Source: Flavobacteriales bacterium
GTDB lineage: Bacteria; Bacteroidota; Bacteroidia; Flavobacteriales; Flavobacteriaceae
Direction of reading: 5' to 3'
DNA length: 64,000 nt
Assembly: GCA_026993355.1 (NCBI GenBank)
Contig: JALWTX010000022.1
Location: forward strand, 1-64,000
Below the pieces are notes generated by a model. It searched no databases, was not told the DNA's origin, and was given only the letters and a program-made list of their open reading frames with translations. Shown here piece by piece: positions 24,997 to 36,492 of the stretch. A program made the position numbers and the translations under genes. Numbering within the stretch: the stretch's first letter is position 1; every line of letters begins with the position of its first letter.

Positions 24997-26754
24997 TTAT
25001 TTATTTAAAATTATTTTTTTGATTCCAAAGCGTTTGCCGTCATTTATTTTAATCAAATAAAGAGCATTGGTTAAATGGGATAAATCTAATTGACCATTTT
25101 GATTAAATTCTTTTTCCGGAATGACGAGGTTTCCTAACATATCGGTTACGCTTACTTTAATATTTTGTCGTGTGTTTATCTTTAAAATGCCTTTGTTTGG
25201 ATTGGGATAAATGGAAACATGTTCAAAAATAGTATTGTCAATACTTTGCGGACTTTGGGTTGACAAATATTTGGCTTGCATAACTTGTTTGTTATCATTG
25301 TATTGAATAAAAATAACGACTGCCAAATCATTCATTTCTTCGACATGTGTTTGACTCATATCATAACTAAATGATTGTGTAAAAGCTTGATTAGCCGTAA
25401 AATTATGACTGGTTCCATGGGCGTCAGGAAGCATTTTCATCATCACATGTTTAAATTCTGTTTCGCCATTTGAGCTTGCATTTTGTGTGGTTGTTTTTTC
25501 TATGACTACGGTATGGACAACAAAATTACCTGTAACATAAGGCATGATATTTTCATTGACAAAAATGGTATTACCCGAAATAGAATATTCTGCATCAATG
25601 GTAAAATAACCGGACTTGGCATTTTCGGTACTTAAACCGGCATTTAATCCGGATGTAGAAGCCGGATACTCCTTGCCGCCTACGCGTAATGAGGGAACGC
25701 CGCTTACACTATAATAGCTGCGTCTAACACCGCCTTCGGGGGTATAATAAGGATCGCCGTTGCCGGGCCAATTCATTTGGTATTTGACTACGGCAATATC
25801 ATCGGGGTGATTGGTCATAAATGGGCCCATGGCGGAGCTGTTAAAACTGGCACAGGGATTACAAGTGGAGCTGGTAAATTCTTCAAACAACGGAAAATTT
25901 GTAACAGTTTGGGTAGCAATATTCACATTTTTTGTTAAAATATTATTATTGGCATCATCATCATTGCCGGCTCCATTGACATTAGAAATAGTAACTGTAA
26001 CTTCATGATTGCCTGATCCGGTAGCATGCCATGCTTGGTTAAAAGTATAATCGTAGGTATTGGTAGAGCTAATCATAATGCCATTGACATTTTCTGTGAC
26101 GGCATTGCCGCCATCAATGCTATAAGTTATGTCAAAAGAGGTAATGGTGTTTATCCCCAAATTTTTTACCGTACAAGCAATTGTGTTATTTCCCTGCACT
26201 AAAAAATCATTAACATTTACTGAACGCACTGCCAAATCGGTCTGGTGGGCTTGGGCAAGCAAAATATCATCAATATGCCAATAATTGATATTGAAACTGT
26301 CTCCCGAAAAATAGAGACAAAATTGGAAATCGGCATTGTTAGTGTCAGCATTGTTAATTAAAATTGATTTTTCTTCCACAACATTTGTTCCGTTTGTAGA
26401 CCAGACTGTATGCCAAGGACCACCGCTTGTACGGGTGGCTACCCCGAGGGTATAATTGCCATTGTAATCGTTTATTTTTTGTTTAAAAGTCAGTAATACA
26501 TCATGTATACCTGTCAAATCAATATTGGGGGATATTAATCTGGTTGTTCCATTAAATTGCGGATCCCAACTCATGACGGCTTCTGGTGCCGTGCCGCCTG
26601 CCTGATTGCTGTTACTTTGGTGCCAATTAGTTGTGTGTGCATCTATGGTCCAGCCATTTGCCGGCACACCGGCATTAAAGTCTTCTGTTAGTAATTGCGC
26701 CTTACCCCAAAAAGGAGAAAGCAGGATTAATAATAATAGATATTTTTTTTTCAT
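24997..26754 (-). CDS. Omp28-like secreted protein with T9SS type A sorting domain
   Basis: 585 aa: a signal peptide (MKKKYLLLLILLSPFWGKAQ), a choice-of-anchor/cleaved-adhesin-like domain (residues about 22-170, NIDLTGIHDVLLTFKQKIND), an Ig-like CARDB region (about 175-285), an Omp28-type thioredoxin-fold domain (FEEFTSSTCNPCASFN with Cys298/Cys301) and a C-terminal sorting domain (VSIYPNPNKGILKI ... IKKIILNK). The CxxC in a thioredoxin-like setting suggests redox or thiol chemistry at the cell surface; this is inferred. A TAATTTTG -7-like element on the minus strand (26791-26784) suggests its own promoter. Confidence 0.85.
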   Translation of the reverse strand: MKKKYLLLLILLSPFWGKAQLLTEDFNAGVPANGWTIDAHTTNWHQSNSNQAGGTAPEAVMSWDPQFNGTTRLISPNIDLTGIHDVLLTFKQKINDYNGNYTLGVATRTSGGPWHTVWSTNGTNVVEEKSILINNADTNNADFQFCLYFSGDSFNINYWHIDDILLAQAHQTDLAVRSVNVNDFLVQGNNTIACTVKNLGINTITSFDITYSIDGGNAVTENVNGIMISSTNTYDYTFNQAWHATGSGNHEVTVTISNVNGAGNDDDANNNILTKNVNIATQTVTNFPLFEEFTSSTCNPCASFNSSAMGPFMTNHPDDIAVVKYQMNWPGNGDPYYTPEGGVRRSYYSVSGVPSLRVGGKEYPASTSGLNAGLSTENAKSGYFTIDAEYSISGNTIFVNENIMPYVTGNFVVHTVVIEKTTTQNASSNGETEFKHVMMKMLPDAHGTSHNFTANQAFTQSFSYDMSQTHVEEMNDLAVVIFIQYNDNKQVMQAKYLSTQSPQSIDNTIFEHVSIYPNPNKGILKINTRQNIKVSVTDMLGNLVIPEKEFNQNGQLDLSHLTNALYLIKINDGKRFGIKKIILNK

Positions 26755-26814
26755 ATTATAAATTTTTTATGTCGAATATCTTGCAAAATTAATTAAAAAA
26801 TCCTTAATTTTTTA

Positions 26815-28476
26815 TTAAAAAGAAATGTTGGCTGAAAAAGTAAAGCCTGTAGCTGCAGATACTACACGGCAAACACCGCCAACACACAATAAGCCTTCAC
26901 GTTGTCTGCCATAACTTACGGCATACCTGTTGCCGTTTTTAGTATAGCTTCCTCCAAAATTATAATAGTGATTTTGATGATTTTCATCCGGATTACCATA
27001 ATTGTACATATCCCCCATAAAAATACCCAAATGCGTGTTGAAATTGAATTCTGCCAAAGCTGCAGCCCAATTGCCTTTGTCCTCTTTCGTCCATAAATGT
27101 TGGAGTTCTGCCCGCATGGATTTATAGCCGGTAAATTTGTGGCTCCATTCGGCAGCTACAACATTGGATTTCACTTCGCCCTGTGTTTCTTCTACCATTG
27201 CTTTATTATAATAAGAATGAATAAAAGTATATATCATTTTATTATTTTTATTCAATTTTTTTCTTACTTCAAGGGTAAAATCTTTAAAATAAGCTTTGCC
27301 AAAAGTCAAAAATTTGGTGTTTATTCTTTTATAAGGCGTCAAAAAATCGGCAGCAAGTCCATACCAATTTGAGATATTCAAAGCTACCATAGTTCCATAT
27401 TTGCCACCTAAAAAAGTTTTTTTGGGTATTTTGTAATATATATCTGTTTGGTAACCTATTTCGCCTGCTTTGTTTAAAGGATTAAAAGATAATTTGGCTT
27501 GGGCACTATAAACATAAATGTTTGCTAAACTATAATCTTGTTGTCTGGTAAGTGCCGGCAGATAATTTATGATTAGTTCGTTGTAAGTATTGCCATTGGC
27601 TTGTCTGTCAGCATAAAAAGTCATGTTTTCGAGACGTCTGAAAGTGGTTGTAAAACCAAATCCTTTTTTTGAATAGCCTGCTTCTAATTGTAAGGCATTG
27701 CCATAAAAGGCTTTGTTGCCGATAATATTTCCCAATTCTACCAGATTATCTTTGGATTTCCATACACCTTCCAAGTTGGCATAAATATGTCCTTGGGCTA
27801 TATTGATACGGCCTGAAATAGCACTGGTTAACGGATTAAAATCCCGGTTATGGTCAGCATCAATAGTGTAGAGGGGTTTGAAATTTTGATAACGGCCTAC
27901 ATAACTTAAACCCATTAATAAAGATATTTGTTCACTTGAAGCATCAAAATTGGTATCAAAACCAAAAATTTGTCCTTCAGAAACCTTAAAACCCACCCGT
28001 TGTTGACCATACAAAATTGTAAAATTTAACTTATTTGTTGGATAATATTTGAGCCTGATTCCTCTTAAAGCATTGTTGATGCCTAATTGTCTGTCTTCCC
28101 AACTGCGTAAAATGAGTCCACTGCCAAATTGTTCGTAGTAATAGCCCAAAGTTACTGCCAGTTTTTTGTTTTTATAAGCGGCATAATAGGTGCCAATACC
28201 TATTTTTTTATCCAAATGAGGCGAATAGTTTAATAATGCTTGTGAATAATAACTTTCGAGTTGTAAGCCGAATGAAAATTTAGAGACATTATAATCAAAT
28301 TTAAAGTAATTGTTAGATCTAAACCGGTTAGTCCCGTTAAAATTGCCCGTTACGGGATCATCGACATAATATTGCATAATAGTTTCAAGGCCAATGTTTA
28401 ATTTTTGACTGCTTTGTGAATAAACATAAAAGGACACAAGAAATAAAATTGTGAAAATATATTTTTTAAAATGCAT
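26815..28476 (-). CDS. DUF6029 family predicted outer-membrane protein
   Basis: 553 aa with a signal peptide (KKYIFTILFLVSFYVYSQ) and a body of alternating aromatic/polar beta strands ending in an aromatic residue (GFTFSANISF), typical of an outer-membrane barrel. Near the C-terminus there is a cysteine pair CVGGVC. Function unknown. It starts 21 nt after the tlpA-like gene and lies upstream of the Omp28 gene, so at least the first two are one operon. Confidence 0.78.
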   Translation of the reverse strand: MHFKKYIFTILFLVSFYVYSQSSQKLNIGLETIMQYYVDDPVTGNFNGTNRFRSNNYFKFDYNVSKFSFGLQLESYYSQALLNYSPHLDKKIGIGTYYAAYKNKKLAVTLGYYYEQFGSGLILRSWEDRQLGINNALRGIRLKYYPTNKLNFTILYGQQRVGFKVSEGQIFGFDTNFDASSEQISLLMGLSYVGRYQNFKPLYTIDADHNRDFNPLTSAISGRINIAQGHIYANLEGVWKSKDNLVELGNIIGNKAFYGNALQLEAGYSKKGFGFTTTFRRLENMTFYADRQANGNTYNELIINYLPALTRQQDYSLANIYVYSAQAKLSFNPLNKAGEIGYQTDIYYKIPKKTFLGGKYGTMVALNISNWYGLAADFLTPYKRINTKFLTFGKAYFKDFTLEVRKKLNKNNKMIYTFIHSYYNKAMVEETQGEVKSNVVAAEWSHKFTGYKSMRAELQHLWTKEDKGNWAAALAEFNFNTHLGIFMGDMYNYGNPDENHQNHYYNFGGSYTKNGNRYAVSYGRQREGLLCVGGVCRVVSAATGFTFSANISF

Positions 28477-28497
28477 GGAATCAATAACTTAATAACA

Positions 28498-28968
28498 TTA
28501 TTTTAATTGTTTAAACTTTTCGATGATTTCTTCTTCACTTCCCGGATTATAACCCGAGTGTGTATAGACGATTTCTCCGTTTTTAACAATCAAAACATAA
28601 GGAATATTAGCAAAATTCAAATGACGTTTTAAGGATTGATTGGGATCTAATAAAATAGTGTAGGGCCAATCTTTGCCATTGACCAAGGCTTTGACTCTTG
28701 ATTTGGTACGACTATCGTCCATAGAAATGGCGATTAATTCAAAACCATTGTCTTGCAAATCTTCATATTGATCAGCTATAGCATCCAATTCGTTCACACA
28801 AGGTCCACACCAGGTGGCCCAAAAACTCAAGACAAGTGTTTTATTTTTTGTAAAATTATACAATGATTCAGGTTTGCCATTTATATCTTGTAATTTAAGA
28901 TTGGGAAGTTTTTTTTGACCAAATGTTATACTGGTAGTCAATAATATCAGAATTACTATTTTCTTCAT
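28498..28968 (-). CDS. TlpA-family periplasmic thiol-disulfide oxidoreductase
   Basis: 156 aa: a signal peptide (MKKIVILILLTTSITFGQ) followed by one thioredoxin fold of the TlpA/ResA type, with the active site WATWCGPC (Cys54/Cys57) and the cis-proline region ANIPYVLIVKNGEIV. It would act in the periplasm as a reductant or maturation factor. It is the first gene of the minus-strand run leading into DUF6029 and the Omp28 protein, which suggests it acts on their cysteine pairs (inference). Confidence 0.92.
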   Translation of the reverse strand: MKKIVILILLTTSITFGQKKLPNLKLQDINGKPESLYNFTKNKTLVLSFWATWCGPCVNELDAIADQYEDLQDNGFELIAISMDDSRTKSRVKALVNGKDWPYTILLDPNQSLKRHLNFANIPYVLIVKNGEIVYTHSGYNPGSEEEIIEKFKQLK

Positions 28969-29067
28969 TTGTTTTTATTTTTTGTTATTGTTGAGTTTAA
29001 ATTATAATCAAATAAATTTTATCTTTGCAAGAATAATAAATATTTAGCAATTTTTATACCGGTATTC

Positions 29068-30099
29068 ATGAAAAAAAATATTTCCTTAGTTTTTACCCTC
29101 ATCTTTTTAGTTTTAAATGTGGCTTGCAATAAAGATGATTTAAGTAAAATAACAGACATTGTCATAAAAGCATCCAAAAAAAATGTGTTGGTTGATGAGC
29201 CCATCCGGTTTATTGCTATGGGTGATAATGGGCGGGATGTGACCAATGAAACGGTTTTTTATGTCAATGACGAAAAAATTGAAGGCCATGTTTTTAGTCC
29301 GTCTCAGGCGGGAATTATTAAAGTAAAAGGTATATACAAAGGAGTTGAAAGTAATGTTTTACAAATTAGCGTCAAGACGCCGACCGGTTATACACAAAAA
29401 GTTTTAGTTGAAGATTATACCGGTGTTTGGTGTGGCTATTGTCCGCGGGTAGCTTATGCAATAGAACAAATAAAAGCCAATCCTGATTTTGGAGAGAAAA
29501 TGATACCGGTAGCCATACATTTATTTAGTCATAACGATCCTTTTACCTGTGCCGATGGAACAGCCTTAAAAGATGCTTTTAATATAAATGGACTGCCACA
29601 AGGGCGTATTAATAAAACAAATGTTTGGACTGCCCCACAACCGGATCATCTTGATGATGTTTATAATTTTATTGGCGGAGATGCCCCCCTGGGAATAGCC
29701 ATTAACTCAGCTGTTACAGATGGAAATATTGATGTATCGGTAAGAGTCGGTTTCGCACAAGATTTTAATCATCTGGGCCTTGTAATTTATCTTTTGGAAG
29801 ATGGATTGATACATGACCAAACTAATTACACCAGTTATTTTGGTGGCGCCTATACGCTTCAAAATTTTGAACACAATGATGTGCTTAGAAAGGTTTATAC
29901 CGATATCCTCGGCGATCCGATACCTGCCAGTCAATCTGTAGCCAACCATATTTATACCTTTACATTAAATGCACCTTTGCCAACGAATGTTGTTCATACT
30001 GACCGGCTCAAATTAGTGGTCTTTGTCGTAGATAAAACCACCAATGAAGCTATAAATGTTCAAAGTGTGCATTTGGGTGAAAATCAGTCTTTTGATTAA
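29068..30099 (+). CDS. Omp28-family lipoprotein with CxxC
   Basis: 343 aa: a lipoprotein signal with lipobox VLNVAC (Cys20), an Ig-like domain (about 30-110), then an Omp28/thioredoxin-like domain whose motif VWCGYC (Cys122/Cys125) follows VLVEDYTG, as is typical of the family. Predicted to be anchored in the outer membrane. It is transcribed divergently from the tlpA-like gene across 99 nt and has a TATCTTTG -7-like element at 29030-29037. It has the same thioredoxin-like domain as the T9SS-sorted Omp28 protein but no sorting domain. Confidence 0.85.
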   Translation: MKKNISLVFTLIFLVLNVACNKDDLSKITDIVIKASKKNVLVDEPIRFIAMGDNGRDVTNETVFYVNDEKIEGHVFSPSQAGIIKVKGIYKGVESNVLQISVKTPTGYTQKVLVEDYTGVWCGYCPRVAYAIEQIKANPDFGEKMIPVAIHLFSHNDPFTCADGTALKDAFNINGLPQGRINKTNVWTAPQPDHLDDVYNFIGGDAPLGIAINSAVTDGNIDVSVRVGFAQDFNHLGLVIYLLEDGLIHDQTNYTSYFGGAYTLQNFEHNDVLRKVYTDILGDPIPASQSVANHIYTFTLNAPLPTNVVHTDRLKLVVFVVDKTTNEAINVQSVHLGENQSFD

Positions 30100-30175
30100 A
30101 ATTTTAGAGAGAAAAGGTCTTAATTGTTTCTAAGCAGTCTTTCAAGTTTTATGGATAAAGCCAAAAATCTGCGAA

Positions 30176-31234
30176 TTAATTGACGGATTCTTTTACGTAA
30201 AATAAATTTTGAAAAATGTGAGGTTTAAGTGATTGCAAATCACCTTTAAGGCTGTGTATATTGCCTTTAAAAGTATATTTTTTGCCATTTAAATAAACAT
30301 TAATACCAATTTTTTTGAGTTTTCCGGCTGTTTTTCTTTCAAATATTTCATATTTAACGCCTTTGTTTTTAAAAAATAATTGCTGTTTGTTTTTGGTGAG
30401 ATTAAATTTATTAGGCTCACTATATGCATCGAAAGGAAATGAAAATTCAATTGTGCCATCTTTTTTTAATAAGGCATAATTCAGTGTGCCATCCGTTTCA
30501 AAAACTAAAACTTTTTTATGATTTTTTTGTAACTCAAAAGATAAAAGGGGCTTTATATCCTCTTTTTCATTAGAAAATGTTTTGATGGTTTTTACATATT
30601 TTTGCCCATTTTTCCATTGGGTTAAATGCGATATAAAATAAGGAAAATGGGTTACATCTTCTTCTTCAATTGAAACCGGTTTAGGGACTGTATCTACCAC
30701 TTTAAAAGTTGTAAACTGATGCCAACAACAACCACTTTTAGTCATAGTGTACAATTGCTGGGTTTCATGGTCAGTTTGAAACATGCCACAATAGTTTTGT
30801 GCCAAATCGGTAAAAGCTTGACTGTATTTTAACCCCTTTGAAGTTTGTAAATAAATTTTATAGGAAGGACCGTGATAACAACTATGTTGTCCATCCATGA
30901 TGGCTAAATCAGGTTGCCCATCAAAATTGACATCTTCATAAATTAATAAACTTTGCGTCCCATAGGGCAATTCCTTTATATTGGTCTCTATTTGATTGTT
31001 TTCATCTAAATCAAAAGTTAATTCATTAGACTTGACTTCAATAACAGGTTTGTTTTTTTGTAAATCAAAAATTTGAACGCTTCCTTTTTTAAATACATCA
31101 TCTTTACTTTCTGGATCAATCCATACTGTCGCTTTGTATTTTCCGGGTGCAAAATCCTTGATTTCATATTTTATCTGACTTCTTAAATTTTGGGCTATCA
31201 GAAACCCAATGAGTAGAATGATATATCGATACAT
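30176..31234 (-). CDS. XAC2610-related exported protein
   Basis: 352 aa with a signal peptide (MYRYIILLIGFLIAQNLRSQ) and a core resembling XAC2610-type proteins: YEDVNFDGQPDLAIMDG, YKIYLQTSKG, and a cysteine-rich loop KSGCCWHQF. Function unknown. The C-terminal 100 residues are Lys-rich beta-type sequence without recognised motif. It starts 17 nt after ligA and probably shares its transcript. Convergent with the Omp28 lipoprotein gene. Confidence 0.65.
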   Translation of the reverse strand: MYRYIILLIGFLIAQNLRSQIKYEIKDFAPGKYKATVWIDPESKDDVFKKGSVQIFDLQKNKPVIEVKSNELTFDLDENNQIETNIKELPYGTQSLLIYEDVNFDGQPDLAIMDGQHSCYHGPSYKIYLQTSKGLKYSQAFTDLAQNYCGMFQTDHETQQLYTMTKSGCCWHQFTTFKVVDTVPKPVSIEEEDVTHFPYFISHLTQWKNGQKYVKTIKTFSNEKEDIKPLLSFELQKNHKKVLVFETDGTLNYALLKKDGTIEFSFPFDAYSEPNKFNLTKNKQQLFFKNKGVKYEIFERKTAGKLKKIGINVYLNGKKYTFKGNIHSLKGDLQSLKPHIFQNLFYVKESVN

Positions 31235-31250
31235 AGATGTTATTTATATT

Positions 31251-33714
<2,464 letters not shown>

Positions 33715-33813
33715 CGCCTTAAGGGTAAATAATTATTTTATAAAAATACAAAAAAAATTATGTTTCGCCGAATAATCTGCTAAATTTGCATTCTTGTTTA
33801 TAAATAAGCACAA

Positions 33814-34746
33814 TTGAAAATTTTAAAATCATTAAAAGATTATGCCGGTAAATCGGCGACTGCTGTCACCATTGGCTCATTTGACGGGGTGCATTTAGGT
33901 CACCGAAAAGTTATCGGGGATTTAAAAAAAATAGCCCAAAAAAATCATGAAAAAACAGTGGTGATTAGTTTTGACCCGCACCCGCGCCTTTTTTTTAATC
34001 CGGAAGCCGACCTGAAATTGTTGACAACCAATGAAGAAAAAGCCCGTTTACTGGCAGATTTAGGTGTTGATTATCTAATTTTGCAAAAATTTGACCGCCA
34101 ATTTGCCAACCAATCTCCTGAAAACTTTGTCGGTCAATTGGTCGAGGCTTTAAATATGAAAGATTTGTTAATTGGCTATGATCATCATTTTGGCAAAGAC
34201 CGGCAAGGCGATTTTAACTTTATTCGTTCTTTAGAGCCGAAGTATTTATTTAAAACGCACAAAATAGAACCGGTCATAATAGATGGGATTAAGGTGAGTT
34301 CGACCAAAATACGGGAGGCTTTAAAATCAGGTGATATTTCGCTGGCAAATAAGCTTTTGGGGTATCCGTATCAACTGAGCGGTAAAGTTGTATCCGGCAA
34401 CCGGATCGGTCGTCAATTGGGTTTTCCAACGGCCAATATTCAACCTGATCAATCCCGAAAATTGTTGCCCAAGCAAGGTGTTTATCTGGTTAAATCTGTT
34501 ATTGAAAATCAACCTGTTTATGGTATGATGAATTTAGGTATGCGACCGACTATTGACGGACATAAACTCATTATGGAAATTCATTTTTTTGATTTTAATA
34601 GAGATATTTACGGGCAAAGGATCCCAATTTATTTTTTAGACAGGCTGCGCAGTGAGCAAAAATTTGAAAGTCTGGAAGCCTTAAAAGAACAACTGCAAAA
34701 AGATGCTCAAAAATCCAAAGAGAAAATAAAAAAAATGCAACCTTAA
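33814..34746 (+). CDS. ribF: Bifunctional riboflavin kinase/FAD synthetase RibF
   Basis: Makes FMN from riboflavin and FAD from FMN. 310 aa: the N-terminal nucleotidyltransferase (GSFDGVHLGHRKVI, residues about 22-35; GYDHHFGKDRQGD) and the C-terminal riboflavin kinase (GRQLGFPTANI, GMMNLGMRPT). It starts with TTG at 33814; no ATG lies nearby that would keep the conserved N-terminus. TAAATTTG at 33781-33788 is a likely -7 element. No FMN riboswitch is visible in the short leader. The stop codon lies in the loop of the terminator hairpin. Confidence 0.95.
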   Translation: MKILKSLKDYAGKSATAVTIGSFDGVHLGHRKVIGDLKKIAQKNHEKTVVISFDPHPRLFFNPEADLKLLTTNEEKARLLADLGVDYLILQKFDRQFANQSPENFVGQLVEALNMKDLLIGYDHHFGKDRQGDFNFIRSLEPKYLFKTHKIEPVIIDGIKVSSTKIREALKSGDISLANKLLGYPYQLSGKVVSGNRIGRQLGFPTANIQPDQSRKLLPKQGVYLVKSVIENQPVYGMMNLGMRPTIDGHKLIMEIHFFDFNRDIYGQRIPIYFLDRLRSEQKFESLEALKEQLQKDAQKSKEKIKKMQP

Positions 34747-34762
34747 TACGGGTTGCATTTTT
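34731..34762. terminator. Bidirectional terminator between ribF and the LigD-type gene
   Basis: A perfect 12-bp stem AAAAATGCAACC with GGTTGCATTTTT and an 8-nt loop that contains the ribF stop codon. T runs on both strands; the convergent gene ends 3 nt beyond. Confidence 0.9.
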
Positions 34763-34765
34763 ATT

Positions 34766-35680
34766 TTATAGTGGGGGTAAGTCTTGTTTTAAATTCAGGA
34801 CATCTTTAAACAAATCCCCCTTTTGTTTTACTCTTTCAGGCACTGTTTTAAGGTTAAAATCTTGCGGTTTAAAAGATTTTTCTTTTACTTCTTCCCAACT
34901 AACAGGTGTTGATACAGGTGCGCCGGGCTTAGCTCTGACCGTATAAACACTGGCCGTATTGCGGGTAATAACATTTTGCATGTAATCAATTACGACCTGA
35001 TCACTGTCATGCGTACGATTTCGTTTTTTGGGTAAAGTGAATAATTCTGGATATTGGGTTTGCAATTGTTCGCCCACTTTTTTAACCCAGTCTTTCACCT
35101 CAGAAAATGTATATTGGGTTTTAATTGGGACGTAAACATGCATACCCGAACCCCCGGAGGTTTTGGCAAATGATTCAATACCTTTTTCGGCTAAAAAATC
35201 ATGTAATTTAAGCGCCGCTTCCAAAATCATCGGAAAATCTTCTCTGGTTGGAATGTCAAGGTCAAAAACAGCCCAAGTCGGGTGAAAAATGTCCGTAATA
35301 AGCGAAGCCCATGTATGAAATTCGATGCAACCTTTTGAAGCTAAATAGACAATACCCGCACGGCTGGCTACTACCGGCACATTTATGGTTTTATTTTGAC
35401 TGATTTCTTCATAAGGATAGGTGTCGATAAGCCCGGGAATCGGTGCGCTGTAATCGCGCTTATAAAATGATATTTTATGTATGCCGCGTGGAAAATAACG
35501 TAAGGTTACCGGTCTTTTTTCCAAATAGGGCATCATGGTCGCGGCTATATCTCTGTAATAAGTAACCAACTCTAATTTGGTGATTTTTTCATCGGGCCAA
35601 TACAGTTTTCCGGGGTATTTTATTTCAATATCAAAACCGTCTATTTGCCAATGAATCGGCAAGCCTTCATTTGGGTCCAT
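34766..35680 (-). CDS. Stand-alone LigD-type primase-polymerase (AEP) domain protein
   Basis: 304 aa matching the polymerase domain of bacterial LigD, an archaeo-eukaryotic primase fold used in end joining and repair synthesis. Catalytic motifs are visible: FDLDIP (Asp140/Asp142), SGGSGMH (175-181) and VVIDYMQN (Asp232). It begins with the family segment KYPGKLYWPD ... VTYYRDIA. No ligase or phosphoesterase domain is attached and no ku gene is in the window. It starts 2 nt before the end of the upstream unknown gene's trailing sequence, so the two are co-transcribed. Confidence 0.9.
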   Translation of the reverse strand: MDPNEGLPIHWQIDGFDIEIKYPGKLYWPDEKITKLELVTYYRDIAATMMPYLEKRPVTLRYFPRGIHKISFYKRDYSAPIPGLIDTYPYEEISQNKTINVPVVASRAGIVYLASKGCIEFHTWASLITDIFHPTWAVFDLDIPTREDFPMILEAALKLHDFLAEKGIESFAKTSGGSGMHVYVPIKTQYTFSEVKDWVKKVGEQLQTQYPELFTLPKKRNRTHDSDQVVIDYMQNVITRNTASVYTVRAKPGAPVSTPVSWEEVKEKSFKPQDFNLKTVPERVKQKGDLFKDVLNLKQDLPPL

Positions 35681-35681
35681 T

Positions 35682-36389
35682 TTATAAGTTTTTTATAGCT
35701 TGTTCATATTTGTTCTTAATTTCTTTAAGTAAATCTAAAGACATATTGGGTTTAAAAAGGCGAATAATATCTTTTACGGTATTGTCTTTATAAAAAATAC
35801 CTTTCGCAACATCGAAGTTGTTATTAGAGACATTATTTTTTATATGTTCGGTTATTTGTCTAAAGTTTTTCCAAGACAAATATTGCGGTATTTCAATATA
35901 ATACATATTTTCAATACATTTATCGGCATATATTTCCTTGTCCAAAGCTTTGATATGAAAAAATTTGCTGATTTTTATAGAAACAGGGCGGTCTGTTTTT
36001 ATATTTTTATTTTTAAGTAATTGAAAACCGGCTTTTTCCAGATCTTTTTGCAATTCCGGAATCTGATTATAGTTGTTCAAACCTTTTATTCTGATGCCAT
36101 AATAAACTGTTTTTCCAACCATTAGTTTGGCAAAAGAGGCATTTATTTTTACTTCTTTGCTTTGGTTAACAGTCGATTGCCAACGTAAAATTTTTGCCCA
36201 TGAATATAATTGAGCTGTTAAAATAATAATAGAACGGGGTTTGGCTGTTAAATCAAAATCCCATCCATGAAAACCGGGAAAAGGATGATCGATATTTACG
36301 ACCAATGTTTGCGGTAAAATTTGATGTTTTAGTAAACTTATTTTTTCTTCTTTGATAATATGACCGACAACTTCTTTGTAATTTTCCAT
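35682..36389 (-). CDS. Unknown 235-aa protein co-transcribed with the LigD-type polymerase
   Basis: I do not recognise a family. It has no signal peptide or membrane helix; it looks cytoplasmic and basic. Visible features are NIDHPFPGFHGWDFDLTAKP (about 32-51), a middle with repeated Lys/Asn-rich strands, and a helical C-terminus (MSLDLLKEIKNKYEQAIK). Its stop is directly followed by the start of the LigD-type gene, implying one operon. A role with the polymerase is a guess from position only. Divergent from rnpB. Confidence 0.6.
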   Translation of the reverse strand: MENYKEVVGHIIKEEKISLLKHQILPQTLVVNIDHPFPGFHGWDFDLTAKPRSIIILTAQLYSWAKILRWQSTVNQSKEVKINASFAKLMVGKTVYYGIRIKGLNNYNQIPELQKDLEKAGFQLLKNKNIKTDRPVSIKISKFFHIKALDKEIYADKCIENMYYIEIPQYLSWKNFRQITEHIKNNVSNNNFDVAKGIFYKDNTVKDIIRLFKPNMSLDLLKEIKNKYEQAIKNL

Positions 36390-36457
36390 AGGACGTAATT
36401 TTTTTTCCTAAAATTATTGAAATATTTTGAATAATCAAATATTTGACTTAAAAAATA

Positions 36458-36488
36458 TTGCTTAAGGCTTTTATAAATCGTATTTTTG
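36458..36488 (+). promoter_or_regulatory. Bacteroidota-type promoter for rnpB
   Basis: TTG (36458-36460), a 20-nt spacer, TATTTTTG (36481-36488). The predicted start near 36494 agrees with the 5' end of the RNase P RNA deduced from its closing stem. Confidence 0.75.
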
Positions 36489-36492
36489 CCTT

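Noticed and set aside
1340-30130. A shared 15-nt string (AGGTCTTAATTGTTT) near 1340 and 30115
   Set aside because: Chance matches of this length are expected among AT-rich intergenic sequences of this size; no flanking similarity.
33721-33813. Possible FMN riboswitch before ribF
   Set aside because: The leader is too short and shows none of the conserved FMN aptamer helices.
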